Shown here piece after piece: positions 6,068 through 12,023 of a stretch of DNA of 12,023 nt; the stretch's first letter is position 1, and every line of letters starts with the position of its first letter. The translations under genes were made by a program, and so were the position numbers. Location: NCBI GenBank assembly GCA_910589135.1, contig CAJUSL010000023.1, positions 1-12,023 on the forward strand, in the 5' to 3' direction. Origin of the DNA: an uncultured Eggerthellaceae bacterium. GTDB taxonomy: Bacteria; Actinomycetota; Coriobacteriia; Coriobacteriales; Eggerthellaceae. Below the pieces are notes generated by a model. That model had not been told where the DNA came from, made no database searches, and saw nothing but the letters and a program-made list of their open reading frames with translations.

Positions 6068-6073
6068 TATAAT
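6068..6073 (+). promoter_or_regulatory. -10 box of menG placed for a leaderless transcript
   Basis: A perfect TATAAT at 6068-6073 puts the expected transcription start (seven bases downstream) at 6080, the A of the menG ATG. There is no Shine-Dalgarno sequence before either candidate ATG (6074 or 6080), which agrees with leaderless translation. The -35 region is poor. Confidence 0.65.
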
Positions 6074-6079
6074 ATGCGC

Positions 6080-6841
6080 ATGAACGACACGCATTCGAAC
6101 AGCATCGACACGGCAACCGGCGAAAGCGCGCCCGCGGCGCTCTCCTCATCGCGGGTGAAGGACATCTTCGCCCGCATCGCGAACCGCTACGAGGCATTCA
6201 ACGCGCTGTCCAGCTTCGGCGCGTACCGGCTGTGGCTGGCCAAGATGGTGAAAGCCGCCGACGTGGGACCGGCCGACGCCGTGCTCGACATAGCCGGCGG
6301 CACCGGCGACGTCGCGTTCGCCGTCGCGCGCGCCAAGAGGCCCGCCGTGGTCGTGTGCTCCGACCTCGTGCCCGAAATGCTCGACGTCGCCCGCGCGCAC
6401 GCCGAAGCGGGGGCCGCCCGGGGCGTTCCCGTGCACTTCCAGGTGGTCGACGCGCAGGACATCCCCTACGACGACGACACCTTCGACGTGGTGACCATGG
6501 CCTACGGGCTGCGCAACATGCCCCGACGCGAGCGCGCCCTCTCGGAGATCCTGCGCGTGCTGAGGCCGGGCGGCCAGCTCGTCTGCCTCGACTTCTCCAC
6601 CCCACCCAGCCCTCTCTGGAACGCCATGTACGGCATTTACCTGCGCCACGTCATCCCCTTCTGGGGCAAGGTGGTGACGGGCGACGCGTCCGGCTTCGTG
6701 TACCTGTCGAAGTCCATCCGCGCGTTCCCCGACCAACAGGGCGTCGCCGCAATGATGCGCGAGGCCGGCTTCGAGGACATAGGCTGGGAGGACTGCACGG
6801 GCGGCGTCGCCTGCATCCACACGGCGAGGAAGCCTGCATGA
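6080..6841 (+). CDS. ubiE: Demethylmenaquinone methyltransferase (UbiE/MenG family)
   Basis: SAM-dependent C-methyltransferase for the last step of menaquinone synthesis, demethylmenaquinone to menaquinone, acting near the membrane. The 253 residues match UbiE (251). The N-terminal family signature is at 37-52 (YEAFNALSSFGAYRLW, with the usual His replaced by Tyr49). SAM motif I is VLDIAGGTGDVA (68-79), the acidic residue Asp95 follows, then DAQDIPY (124-130), the diagnostic AYGLRNM (141-147), RVLRPGG (159-165) and the GDASGFVYLSKSIRAFP segment (201-217). The start is taken as ATG 6080 because the TATAAT box predicts transcription to begin there; ATG 6074 would add two residues. It overlaps the MFS gene by ATGA. 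In an organism of this type the substrate is expected to be demethylmenaquinone, not a ubiquinone precursor. Confidence 0.93.
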   Translation: MNDTHSNSIDTATGESAPAALSSSRVKDIFARIANRYEAFNALSSFGAYRLWLAKMVKAADVGPADAVLDIAGGTGDVAFAVARAKRPAVVVCSDLVPEMLDVARAHAEAGAARGVPVHFQVVDAQDIPYDDDTFDVVTMAYGLRNMPRRERALSEILRVLRPGGQLVCLDFSTPPSPLWNAMYGIYLRHVIPFWGKVVTGDASGFVYLSKSIRAFPDQQGVAAMMREAGFEDIGWEDCTGGVACIHTARKPA

Positions 6842-8157
6842 GCAAAGACCGGCTCTGGTCGCCGATGTTCGTGGCAATCGTCGCCTGCTCGCTGTGCTGC
6901 TTTCTGGTGGGACAGGGGTCGAACGCCGGCACCACCGTCTATCTCGAACGCATAGGGGGAAGCACCGGCCTCGCCGGCATCGGCGCGCTCACCTTCTCCA
7001 TGGCCGCCGCCGCGTCGCGCATCGTCAGCGGCCCGCTCGCCGACGCGCGCGGGCGCAGGCTCGTCATGGTCGTCGGGGCCTGCACCATGCTGGCCGGCAC
7101 CGTCGGGCCCCTGTTCGGCAACTCCGACGGGCTGTTCCTCCTGTGGCGCGTCCTGCAGGGGTTCGGCTTCTCGGCCGGCACCACCGCCGCAGCCACGGCC
7201 GCCGCCGACGTGCTGCCGCTCAGCCGCCTGGGCGAGGGCATCGGCTACTACGGGCTGGGCCAGGCGATCGCCATGTCGTGCGGCCCGGCGCTCGCCATCT
7301 TCCTGATATCCACCGAGCCGCCCGAGAACTTCTACTTCGGGCTCGCGGCCTGCGCGGCGCTCGCGCTGGCGTTCTCGCTGATGTGCGGCTACGAGAAGCA
7401 CCCGCAGAAGCTTGCCGGCACTTCCGAGTTCCGCCTGCGCTGGGAGAAGGGCGAGGTCGCCTACCTCGGTGCGCCGGAGGACGTCTGCGCACGCCACGCG
7501 CAAGCCCAAGAAGCTGTGTGCGGCGAAAGCGAACGTCTTCCGACGCGCGCGAAAGGGCGCGGCCGCATCAGGAGCCTGCTCGACGGCGTGTTCGAGCCGA
7601 CGGCGCTGCCGGGCACCATCCCCATGATGCTCATCGCCACCTCGTTCGGCTTCGGCATCTTCTACATGGGCGTCTACGGAAACCAGCTCGGCGTGGGCAA
7701 CGCCGGCGTCTTCTACACGGTGTCGGCCGTCGCGATGATCGTCGTGCGCCTCACCTCGGGTCGGTTCATGGACCGCTTCAAGCCCATCTACATCATGGGC
7801 GTGGCGGTGGGCGCGGGTCTCGCGTGCTACGCGGTGCTGCTGGGCTGCCCGCTGCTTCCCAGCCCTGGGGCCACAGAGGGCTCCTTCTATGCCGCGGGGG
7901 TGTTCTACGGAATCAGCCTGGGGCTTTCGCTGCCGGTGAACCAGGCGGTCGCGGTGCGACTCAGCCCGCCTTCGCGCTGGGGAGCCGCCAACGGGCTCTA
8001 CCTGCTCGGCAACGACGTCGCCATCGGCATCGCGTCGTTCGCGTGGGGTCTCCTGGCCCAGGCGGTGGGATACTCGCTGACGCTGGGCATCGTGATGTGC
8101 TGCATCGCGGCATCCTTCGTCGCAGCGCTCGTATGCTACCCGAAGGAAGCGGCCTAG
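6838..8157 (+). CDS. MFS transporter
   Basis: A 439-residue major facilitator superfamily permease, substrate unknown. About twelve hydrophobic segments fall into two halves. The motif A equivalent GPLADARGRRL (65-75) follows the second helix, and its degenerate repeat SGRFMDRFKP (307-316) lies in the second half. A hydrophilic central loop of roughly 70 residues (185-255) is longer than usual and unlike known domains. The ATG overlaps the ubiE stop as ATGA, with GAGGAAG upstream, so the two genes are translationally coupled. The gene ends in a TAG that shares CTAG with the stop of the convergent TsaBD fusion. Coupling to menG hints at a product or substrate linked to respiratory metabolism, but the sequence alone does not show which. 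Confidence 0.9.
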   Translation: MSKDRLWSPMFVAIVACSLCCFLVGQGSNAGTTVYLERIGGSTGLAGIGALTFSMAAAASRIVSGPLADARGRRLVMVVGACTMLAGTVGPLFGNSDGLFLLWRVLQGFGFSAGTTAAATAAADVLPLSRLGEGIGYYGLGQAIAMSCGPALAIFLISTEPPENFYFGLAACAALALAFSLMCGYEKHPQKLAGTSEFRLRWEKGEVAYLGAPEDVCARHAQAQEAVCGESERLPTRAKGRGRIRSLLDGVFEPTALPGTIPMMLIATSFGFGIFYMGVYGNQLGVGNAGVFYTVSAVAMIVVRLTSGRFMDRFKPIYIMGVAVGAGLACYAVLLGCPLLPSPGATEGSFYAAGVFYGISLGLSLPVNQAVAVRLSPPSRWGAANGLYLLGNDVAIGIASFAWGLLAQAVGYSLTLGIVMCCIAASFVAALVCYPKEAA

Positions 8158-10517
8158 TACGGCTCCTGCAGGTCCGCGTGGGCGAAGGCGTCCTGGTCGA
8201 GCCCCGCGAACGCGCCGCCGCGGTAGCGGTCCAGCGCCACCAGCGCGATCATGGCCGCGTTGTCCCCGCATGCGGAAAGAGGCGGCATCGCCAGCCTCAC
8301 GCCTTCGCGCCCGCACATCTTTTCGTAGGCCCGGCGCAGCTCGGGGTTGGCCGCCACCCCGCCGCCGAGGCAGAACGTGCCCGCGCCCGTCTCCTGCAGG
8401 GCGCGGGCGGCCTTCGACACCTGCACGTCGACGACGGCCTGCTGGAAGCTCGCGCACACGTCGGGAACGTTCAGCCCCTCGCCCGATTCGCGCTGCTTGG
8501 CGATGTAGGTCATGACGGCGGTCTTCAGCCCCGACAGCGAGAAGCGGTAGTCGCCCGAATGCATCAGCGCGCGCGGGAAGTCGATGGCGGCCGGGTCGCC
8601 CTCGGCGGCCAGGCGCGAGATGTGCGGACCGCCGGGGTATGGAAGCCCCAGCGCCTTCGCCACCTTGTCGAACGCTTCCCCCACCGCGTCGTCGATGGTC
8701 GCGCCCAGCACCTCGTAGTCCTGCCAGTCGCGCATGTGGACGAGCATGGTGTTGCCGCCCGACACGAGCGACACCACCGCGGGCGGCTGGAAGTCGTCCG
8801 CGAGCTTGTTCGCATACAGGTGGCCTTCCAGATGGTTGACGCGCACGAGCGGGACGTCGGCCGCCCAGGCGGCCCCCTTGGCGAAGGCGACGCCCACGAC
8901 CAGCGCGCCCACAAGGCCCGGCGCGTACGTGACGCCGACCGCGTCCAGGTCGTGCCAGCCCAGGGCATCGGCCCCCAGCGACGCCGCGGCCTCCTCGAGC
9001 GCCAGGCGCGTGACGCCCACGATGGCCTCGACGTGCTTGCGGCTCGCTATCTCGGGAACAACGCCGCCGAAGCGCGCGTGGAAGTCGACCTGCGAGGAGA
9101 CCACGTCGGAAAGGATGTGCCCCTCCCCGTCGACCACCGACGCCGCCGTCTCGTCGCAGGACGACTCGATGGCCAGGATGAGCGGCCGCGCGGCCTCGTC
9201 GGCCAGAGCGCGACCGCCCTGCGCCGGCGCGGTCTGAGCGTCGGGCGCGCAACCCCCCTCGCGGCACGCAAGCGGAAGCGGCGCAGCCATGACCACGGCG
9301 TCCTCCCCGTCCGAGTAGTACTTCGGGCGGCGCCCCTGCGCGCCCAGCCCCAGCGACTCGTAGAACGCGATGGCGCCCTCGTTCGAGGCCCGCACTTCCA
9401 GCGACATGGAGGCGGCGGCAAGGCTTTCGGCATCGTAGGCGACCCGGCAGACCAGCTCGCGCGCCACGCCCTGCCGGCGCGCGTCCGGACGGACGGCCAC
9501 CTTCAGCAGCTGCACCTCGCCCGCACACACCAGGCCGCCCGCGTATCCGACGAGCACGCCGTCGCGCACCGCCATCCACCACGTGCGGTCCTTGCGGGGC
9601 AGCTCGTCGGCGATGAGCGCCTCCGACCAGGCGTCGGTACCCATGGCGCCGGCCTCGAGCCGGGCCGCTTGCGCCAGATAGGCGGCGTCGAAGGGCGTAA
9701 AGGCGACCGCCCCGACGGCCGACGCGTCCCCCTGCACGCCCGTGACGAGGTTGCGCTCGCCCGGCGTCGCCAGGCGCGCACGCTCGTGCTCCTCGGCGTC
9801 GGACAGGCGCGTGTAGATAGGCAGCACGCCCACCGGGTCGGACGCCACCGAATCGAGCGGGTCGGCCGCGCCCGCGCGCCAGGCGGCCTGGAGCGCCTGC
9901 AGCAGCCCCTGCCCCGTGGGAGTCCACAACGCCTCGGGGGCGACCGTTCCCAGCCTTCCCAGCTCGTCGCCGTACTTGCCCAGCGCGTCGCCCGCGATGG
10001 TCAGCGGACAGCCCGGATGCTCCCATTGCTCCACGAAGTCGGCCGCCTTCGCCACCTTGTCGGGAGAAAGCCGGCGCACGCCCGCGTCGTCCAGCTCGAA
10101 GTAGGAGGGATAGATCTCCTTGCGCATGGCGTCGCCGGCCACGAGCAGGCGCCCGCGGATGCCAGCGGCGTGCGCCTCCCACGCGACGGCCTCCTGGGTC
10201 GATATGCCCACCAGGCATGCAGGCAGGGCGCTCGCGATGCCCTTCGCCGTGGCCATGGCGATGCGCACGCCCGTGAACGACCCAGGGCCGCGCCCCACGC
10301 ACACGCAGGCGATGTCGCCGCGCGCGACCGAGAGCCGCTTCAGCAGCGCGTCGATGCGCGGCAGCAGCTGCGTGTTGGACGCACGGCGCGCCGCGTGGCG
10401 CTCGCCGGCCAGCGCCTCGACCGTCTTCGCGGCGGCGTCCAGCAGCCCGACGCCGATGGCGATCGCCTCGTTGGACGTGTCGAACGCGAGGACGTATTTC
10501 GCATGCTCGTTTTCCAT
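8154..10517 (-). CDS. tsaD: TsaB-RimI-TsaD triple fusion: t6A37 tRNA modification plus ribosomal protein acetyltransferase
   Basis: A 787-residue fusion of three enzymes usually encoded separately (residue numbers from the ATG at 10517). Residues about 5-235 are TsaB, with AFDTSNE near the N-terminus and GRGPGSFTGVRI (75-86). Residues about 262-412 are a RimI-type GNAT acetyltransferase, with the acetyl-CoA loop RRQGVA (347-352) and EVRASNEGAIAFYESLGL (374-391). Residues about 445-787 are TsaD, with AIESSCDETA, metal motif HLEGH (562-566), SGGNT (586-590), ATIDDAVGEAFDK (606-618), FSLSGLKTA and CGDNAAM (750-756). TsaD with TsaB transfers threonylcarbamoyl to A37 of ANN-decoding tRNAs; RimI acetylates ribosomal protein S18. 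All key residues look intact, so it is not a pseudogene. A TTG at 10526 with AGGGGC upstream is an alternative start. Confidence 0.95.
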   Translation of the reverse strand: MENEHAKYVLAFDTSNEAIAIGVGLLDAAAKTVEALAGERHAARRASNTQLLPRIDALLKRLSVARGDIACVCVGRGPGSFTGVRIAMATAKGIASALPACLVGISTQEAVAWEAHAAGIRGRLLVAGDAMRKEIYPSYFELDDAGVRRLSPDKVAKAADFVEQWEHPGCPLTIAGDALGKYGDELGRLGTVAPEALWTPTGQGLLQALQAAWRAGAADPLDSVASDPVGVLPIYTRLSDAEEHERARLATPGERNLVTGVQGDASAVGAVAFTPFDAAYLAQAARLEAGAMGTDAWSEALIADELPRKDRTWWMAVRDGVLVGYAGGLVCAGEVQLLKVAVRPDARRQGVARELVCRVAYDAESLAAASMSLEVRASNEGAIAFYESLGLGAQGRRPKYYSDGEDAVVMAAPLPLACREGGCAPDAQTAPAQGGRALADEAARPLILAIESSCDETAASVVDGEGHILSDVVSSQVDFHARFGGVVPEIASRKHVEAIVGVTRLALEEAAASLGADALGWHDLDAVGVTYAPGLVGALVVGVAFAKGAAWAADVPLVRVNHLEGHLYANKLADDFQPPAVVSLVSGGNTMLVHMRDWQDYEVLGATIDDAVGEAFDKVAKALGLPYPGGPHISRLAAEGDPAAIDFPRALMHSGDYRFSLSGLKTAVMTYIAKQRESGEGLNVPDVCASFQQAVVDVQVSKAARALQETGAGTFCLGGGVAANPELRRAYEKMCGREGVRLAMPPLSACGDNAAMIALVALDRYRGGAFAGLDQDAFAHADLQEPY

Positions 10518-10535
10518 TGACTCCAAGATTCGCCC

Positions 10536-11669
10536 CTATCCCATGCTGGAGTTTTCCAGCAGATACTCGCGAAAGCCCGGCAGCGCGAACACGAACGACC
10601 CGACGACCGTCTCCTCGATGACGCCGCTTTCGAGCAACCGCTTCTTGTAGGTGGATACATGGCTCGTGCTTTTCCCAAGTCGCTGCATCAACTCTTCGCG
10701 CGTTGCGGGGCCCCGGCTTTCCAGCATTGCATTCAAGAACGCGCGGTCGTTCTTCGAAAGGGCGCCGTAGGTCGCATCGAATATCTTCGCTTTCATTTCC
10801 TTCGACGCCAGTCGTGCGGCAGAGCGCACGTCGTCAAGAGATATGACCTCGCCCGCGGAGGCATTCCAGGCCCTGTAGCCAACCAGCTGGAACATGAACG
10901 GAAAGCCTCCGATGCATTCGACGGCTTCTTCCATGGCGGCCGCATCGACCATACGCCCTCCGTCTTCGACGGTGAGGCGAAAGGCCTCTTCGATCTCGTA
11001 ATCGGGAAGCATTCCGAGGTCATGCCTGGAAGCACGGCGCAAAAACGACGTGGATTTGCCCGAGAGCAGCGCAAAAATGCTGTGAGGCAGACCGGCCATG
11101 AGCAGAGCGACCTTCTTGCCCTCTCTCACGAAATGCTGATATGTGGTCACAAGATGGACCATCTCGTCCAGTCCGGCATCCACCTCGTCAACGGTGATCA
11201 ACACCCCGGTGTCCGTCGGTGAGAGCCCTTCGAAAACCGCATTCATCCTCGAGCGCCAATTCGGGTCGGATGCACCTTCGTTCTGCCAGGAGAAACCGAG
11301 GATTCCGCCCACCTCTATGCCGTCGATCCTGCGCTTCGATTCCGGCACGATCAGATGGGACGCAGCTTCCTGCAGCCGCTGGATGATGTCCTCGAGCATC
11401 CCCGGGGTCGATGTCACGTTCGCGGATATCCAGCCAAGCCGTTCCGCCTCGTTGCTCAGGAAGGAAAGCATCGCCGTCTTGCCGGTGCCGCGCGCCCCCA
11501 CGAACAACGTGCAAAGATTCGGGTCATTGCGCCCCGAATCGAGCGCACGGACCATCTCTTCTATCAGCAGGGTGCGGCCTGCCATATACACCGGAACCTT
11601 CCCAAACTCGGGGGTAAAGGGGTTTCCAAGCCTCTTCGAATCATTCGAAATGGAAGTTCTATCGGTCAA
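10536..11669 (-). CDS. AAA/STAND-like ATPase with C-terminal winged-helix-like region
   Basis: A 377-residue P-loop ATPase of the Orc1/Cdc6- or AAA_16-like type common as ATP-binding protein in Actinobacteria. The N-terminus NPFTPEFGKVP (16-26) and the GR pair at 31-32 are typical. Walker A is GARGTGKTA (58-66), Walker B VLITVDEVD (156-164), and a strand ending in LLMAGLP (189-195) fits a sensor position. Residues about 300-370 (LSKNDRAFLNAM through GSFVFALPGF) read as a winged helix. The start is TTG at 11669, since GGAG lies five bases upstream and no in-frame ATG exists before residue 29, after the conserved N-terminus. Base composition is less GC-rich than the neighbours, suggesting acquisition. 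It ends 18 bases before the TsaBD fusion start. The function is unknown; DNA binding is inferred. Confidence 0.85.
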   Translation of the reverse strand: MTDRTSISNDSKRLGNPFTPEFGKVPVYMAGRTLLIEEMVRALDSGRNDPNLCTLFVGARGTGKTAMLSFLSNEAERLGWISANVTSTPGMLEDIIQRLQEAASHLIVPESKRRIDGIEVGGILGFSWQNEGASDPNWRSRMNAVFEGLSPTDTGVLITVDEVDAGLDEMVHLVTTYQHFVREGKKVALLMAGLPHSIFALLSGKSTSFLRRASRHDLGMLPDYEIEEAFRLTVEDGGRMVDAAAMEEAVECIGGFPFMFQLVGYRAWNASAGEVISLDDVRSAARLASKEMKAKIFDATYGALSKNDRAFLNAMLESRGPATREELMQRLGKSTSHVSTYKKRLLESGVIEETVVGSFVFALPGFREYLLENSSMG

Positions 11670-11706
11670 TTTCGCTCCATGGTCATATCAGCGTGTTCTT
11701 GGTTCG

Positions 11707-11712
11707 ATTATA
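11707..11712 (-). promoter_or_regulatory. -10 box of the ATPase gene
   Basis: Minus-strand TATAAT, predicting a transcription start near 11700 and a leader of about 30 bases that holds GGAG before the TTG at 11669. No TTGACA-like -35 is present; the repeat array occupies that region instead, which suggests an activated or autoregulated promoter. Confidence 0.6.
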
Positions 11713-11716
11713 CTTC

Positions 11717-11751
11717 CTTGATTTCTTTGATTCTCCTTGATTCGCTTGATT
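11717..11751 (-). repeat. Four iterated TTGATT (AATCAA) direct repeats next to the ATPase promoter
   Basis: On the plus strand (C/T)TTGATT occurs at 11717-11723, 11726-11732, 11736-11742 and 11745-11751. Starts are 9, 10 and 9 bases apart, close to one helical turn. On the minus strand the array reads AATCAA four times and begins five bases upstream of the TATAAT box, covering the -35 region. It could be an operator for the adjacent winged-helix ATPase or another regulator; that role is inferred. Confidence 0.7.
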
Positions 11752-11949
11752 TCCTTTACGGGCCGAATCGAGAAACCGGCGGACGACATGGATGCCTGCG
11801 ACCTCAAGATGACGACAGGGGAAGACGACAGACGTGAAGCCATAGACCTGTTCCGCCTCGGACATCGCCGAGCCATCTACCGCAAGCTATAGCCGGAAAT
11901 CACCCGATTCGCCCAGCGACCGGCCAACCGCGCTGCAGGGACGGCTGCC

Positions 11950-12023
11950 TCAGCGCTCCATCTCGATCGTGCGGGCCCCGTCGTCGCCCGGCACGCGCGC
12001 GATCCGCACGCGGATGGCGTCGT
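11950..12023 (-). CDS. C-terminal end of a minus-strand gene, possibly TsaE
   Basis: Only the last 24 codons and the TGA stop (11950-11952) are in the window, ending in DAIRVRIARVPGDDGARTIEMER. Third codon positions are almost all G or C, as in genuine genes here. The pattern of a beta strand, an acidic turn and an R-x-I/V-x end resembles the C-terminus of TsaE, the ATPase of t6A synthesis, which often precedes tsaB on the same strand in Actinobacteria. This identification rests mostly on context and is tentative. Confidence 0.45.
   Translation of the reverse strand, partial: DAIRVRIARVPGDDGARTIEMER

Larger units (their letters stand above)
11670..11949. other. Spacer upstream of the ATPase gene, with promoter and repeats
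   Basis: About 280 bases between the ATPase and the gene end at 11950. The left part is unusually AT-rich and carries the ATPase promoter and its repeat array. The rest has a 34-codon plus-strand frame (ATG 11788 to TAG 11892) without a ribosome site or recognisable family, and no convincing terminator for the gene entering from the right. Confidence 0.5.

Noticed and set aside
5977..6177. N-terminal extension of the amidohydrolase by 67 residues
   Set aside because: It crosses both divergent promoters and the menG start. The family N-terminus begins at the ATG at 5976.
6637..10520. Very long open frames on both strands (over 1,200 codons each) across the menG, MFS and TsaBD genes
   Set aside because: They run antisense or out of frame to well-recognised proteins, are rich in Arg, Gly, Ala and His, and lack any motif. 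They arise because GC-rich codons rarely create stops in the other frames.
11683..11865. 60-codon minus-strand frame overlapping the TTGATT array
   Set aside because: It would encode the repeats as a Lys/Asn-rich tail, runs through the ATPase promoter, and has no ribosome site or homology that I recognise.
11788..11892. 34-codon plus-strand frame beside the ATPase promoter
   Set aside because: It has no ribosome site, no recognisable family and is too short to judge. It may be a remnant but there is no positive support.

Overview
The window is a GC-rich, gene-dense bacterial chromosome segment. It looks like a Coriobacteriia member, probably of the Eggerthellaceae (Eggerthella/Gordonibacter/Adlercreutzia type). 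This is inferred from base composition, actinobacterial-style genes and the gene set: Tat export, nickel-hydrogenase maturation, menaquinone methylation and a TsaB-RimI-TsaD fusion. No phage, insertion sequence or CRISPR array is visible.

Layout from left to right. Positions 1-535 (minus) hold the N-terminal part of a Na+/phosphate cotransporter-family protein, with a Pho-box-like direct repeat upstream. Positions 536-968 have no confident gene, only one weak candidate for a small membrane protein. A tRNA-Gly(TCC) with its own promoter and hairpin terminator occupies about 928-1081 (plus). Positions 1242-5976 form a tight seven-gene minus-strand cluster. In transcription order it holds an MqnX-like amidohydrolase with replaced metal ligands, a small membrane-anchored charged protein, a TatA/B-family protein, tatC, hypA, hypB and nadE. 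Intergenic gaps run from 2 to 28 bases, so this is probably one operon.

A divergent promoter region of about 100 bases separates this cluster from a plus-strand pair, menG/ubiE (apparently a leaderless transcript) and an MFS transporter that overlaps it by ATGA. The transporter ends tail-to-tail, sharing a CTAG, with a minus-strand 787-residue TsaB-RimI-TsaD triple fusion. Upstream of the fusion, on the same strand, is an AAA/STAND-like ATPase with a C-terminal winged-helix-like region. Its composition is less GC-rich, and its promoter carries four evenly spaced TTGATT (AATCAA) repeats. The last 74 bases hold the C-terminus of another minus-strand gene, possibly tsaE.

How the genes may work together: TatA/TatC export folded cofactor-containing redox enzymes. 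HypA/HypB insert nickel into hydrogenases, which are often Tat substrates. MenG completes the menaquinone that couples such enzymes in anaerobic respiration, and the divergent amidohydrolase belongs to the family that includes aminofutalosine deaminase of the futalosine menaquinone route. The left two thirds therefore has an anaerobic-respiration theme. The right third makes the t6A37 tRNA modification, apparently interrupted by the ATPase and its repeat-bearing promoter. The most notable points are the amidohydrolase without metal ligands, the HypB lacking a conserved loop, the triple fusion, the leaderless menG, and the repeat array at the ATPase promoter.
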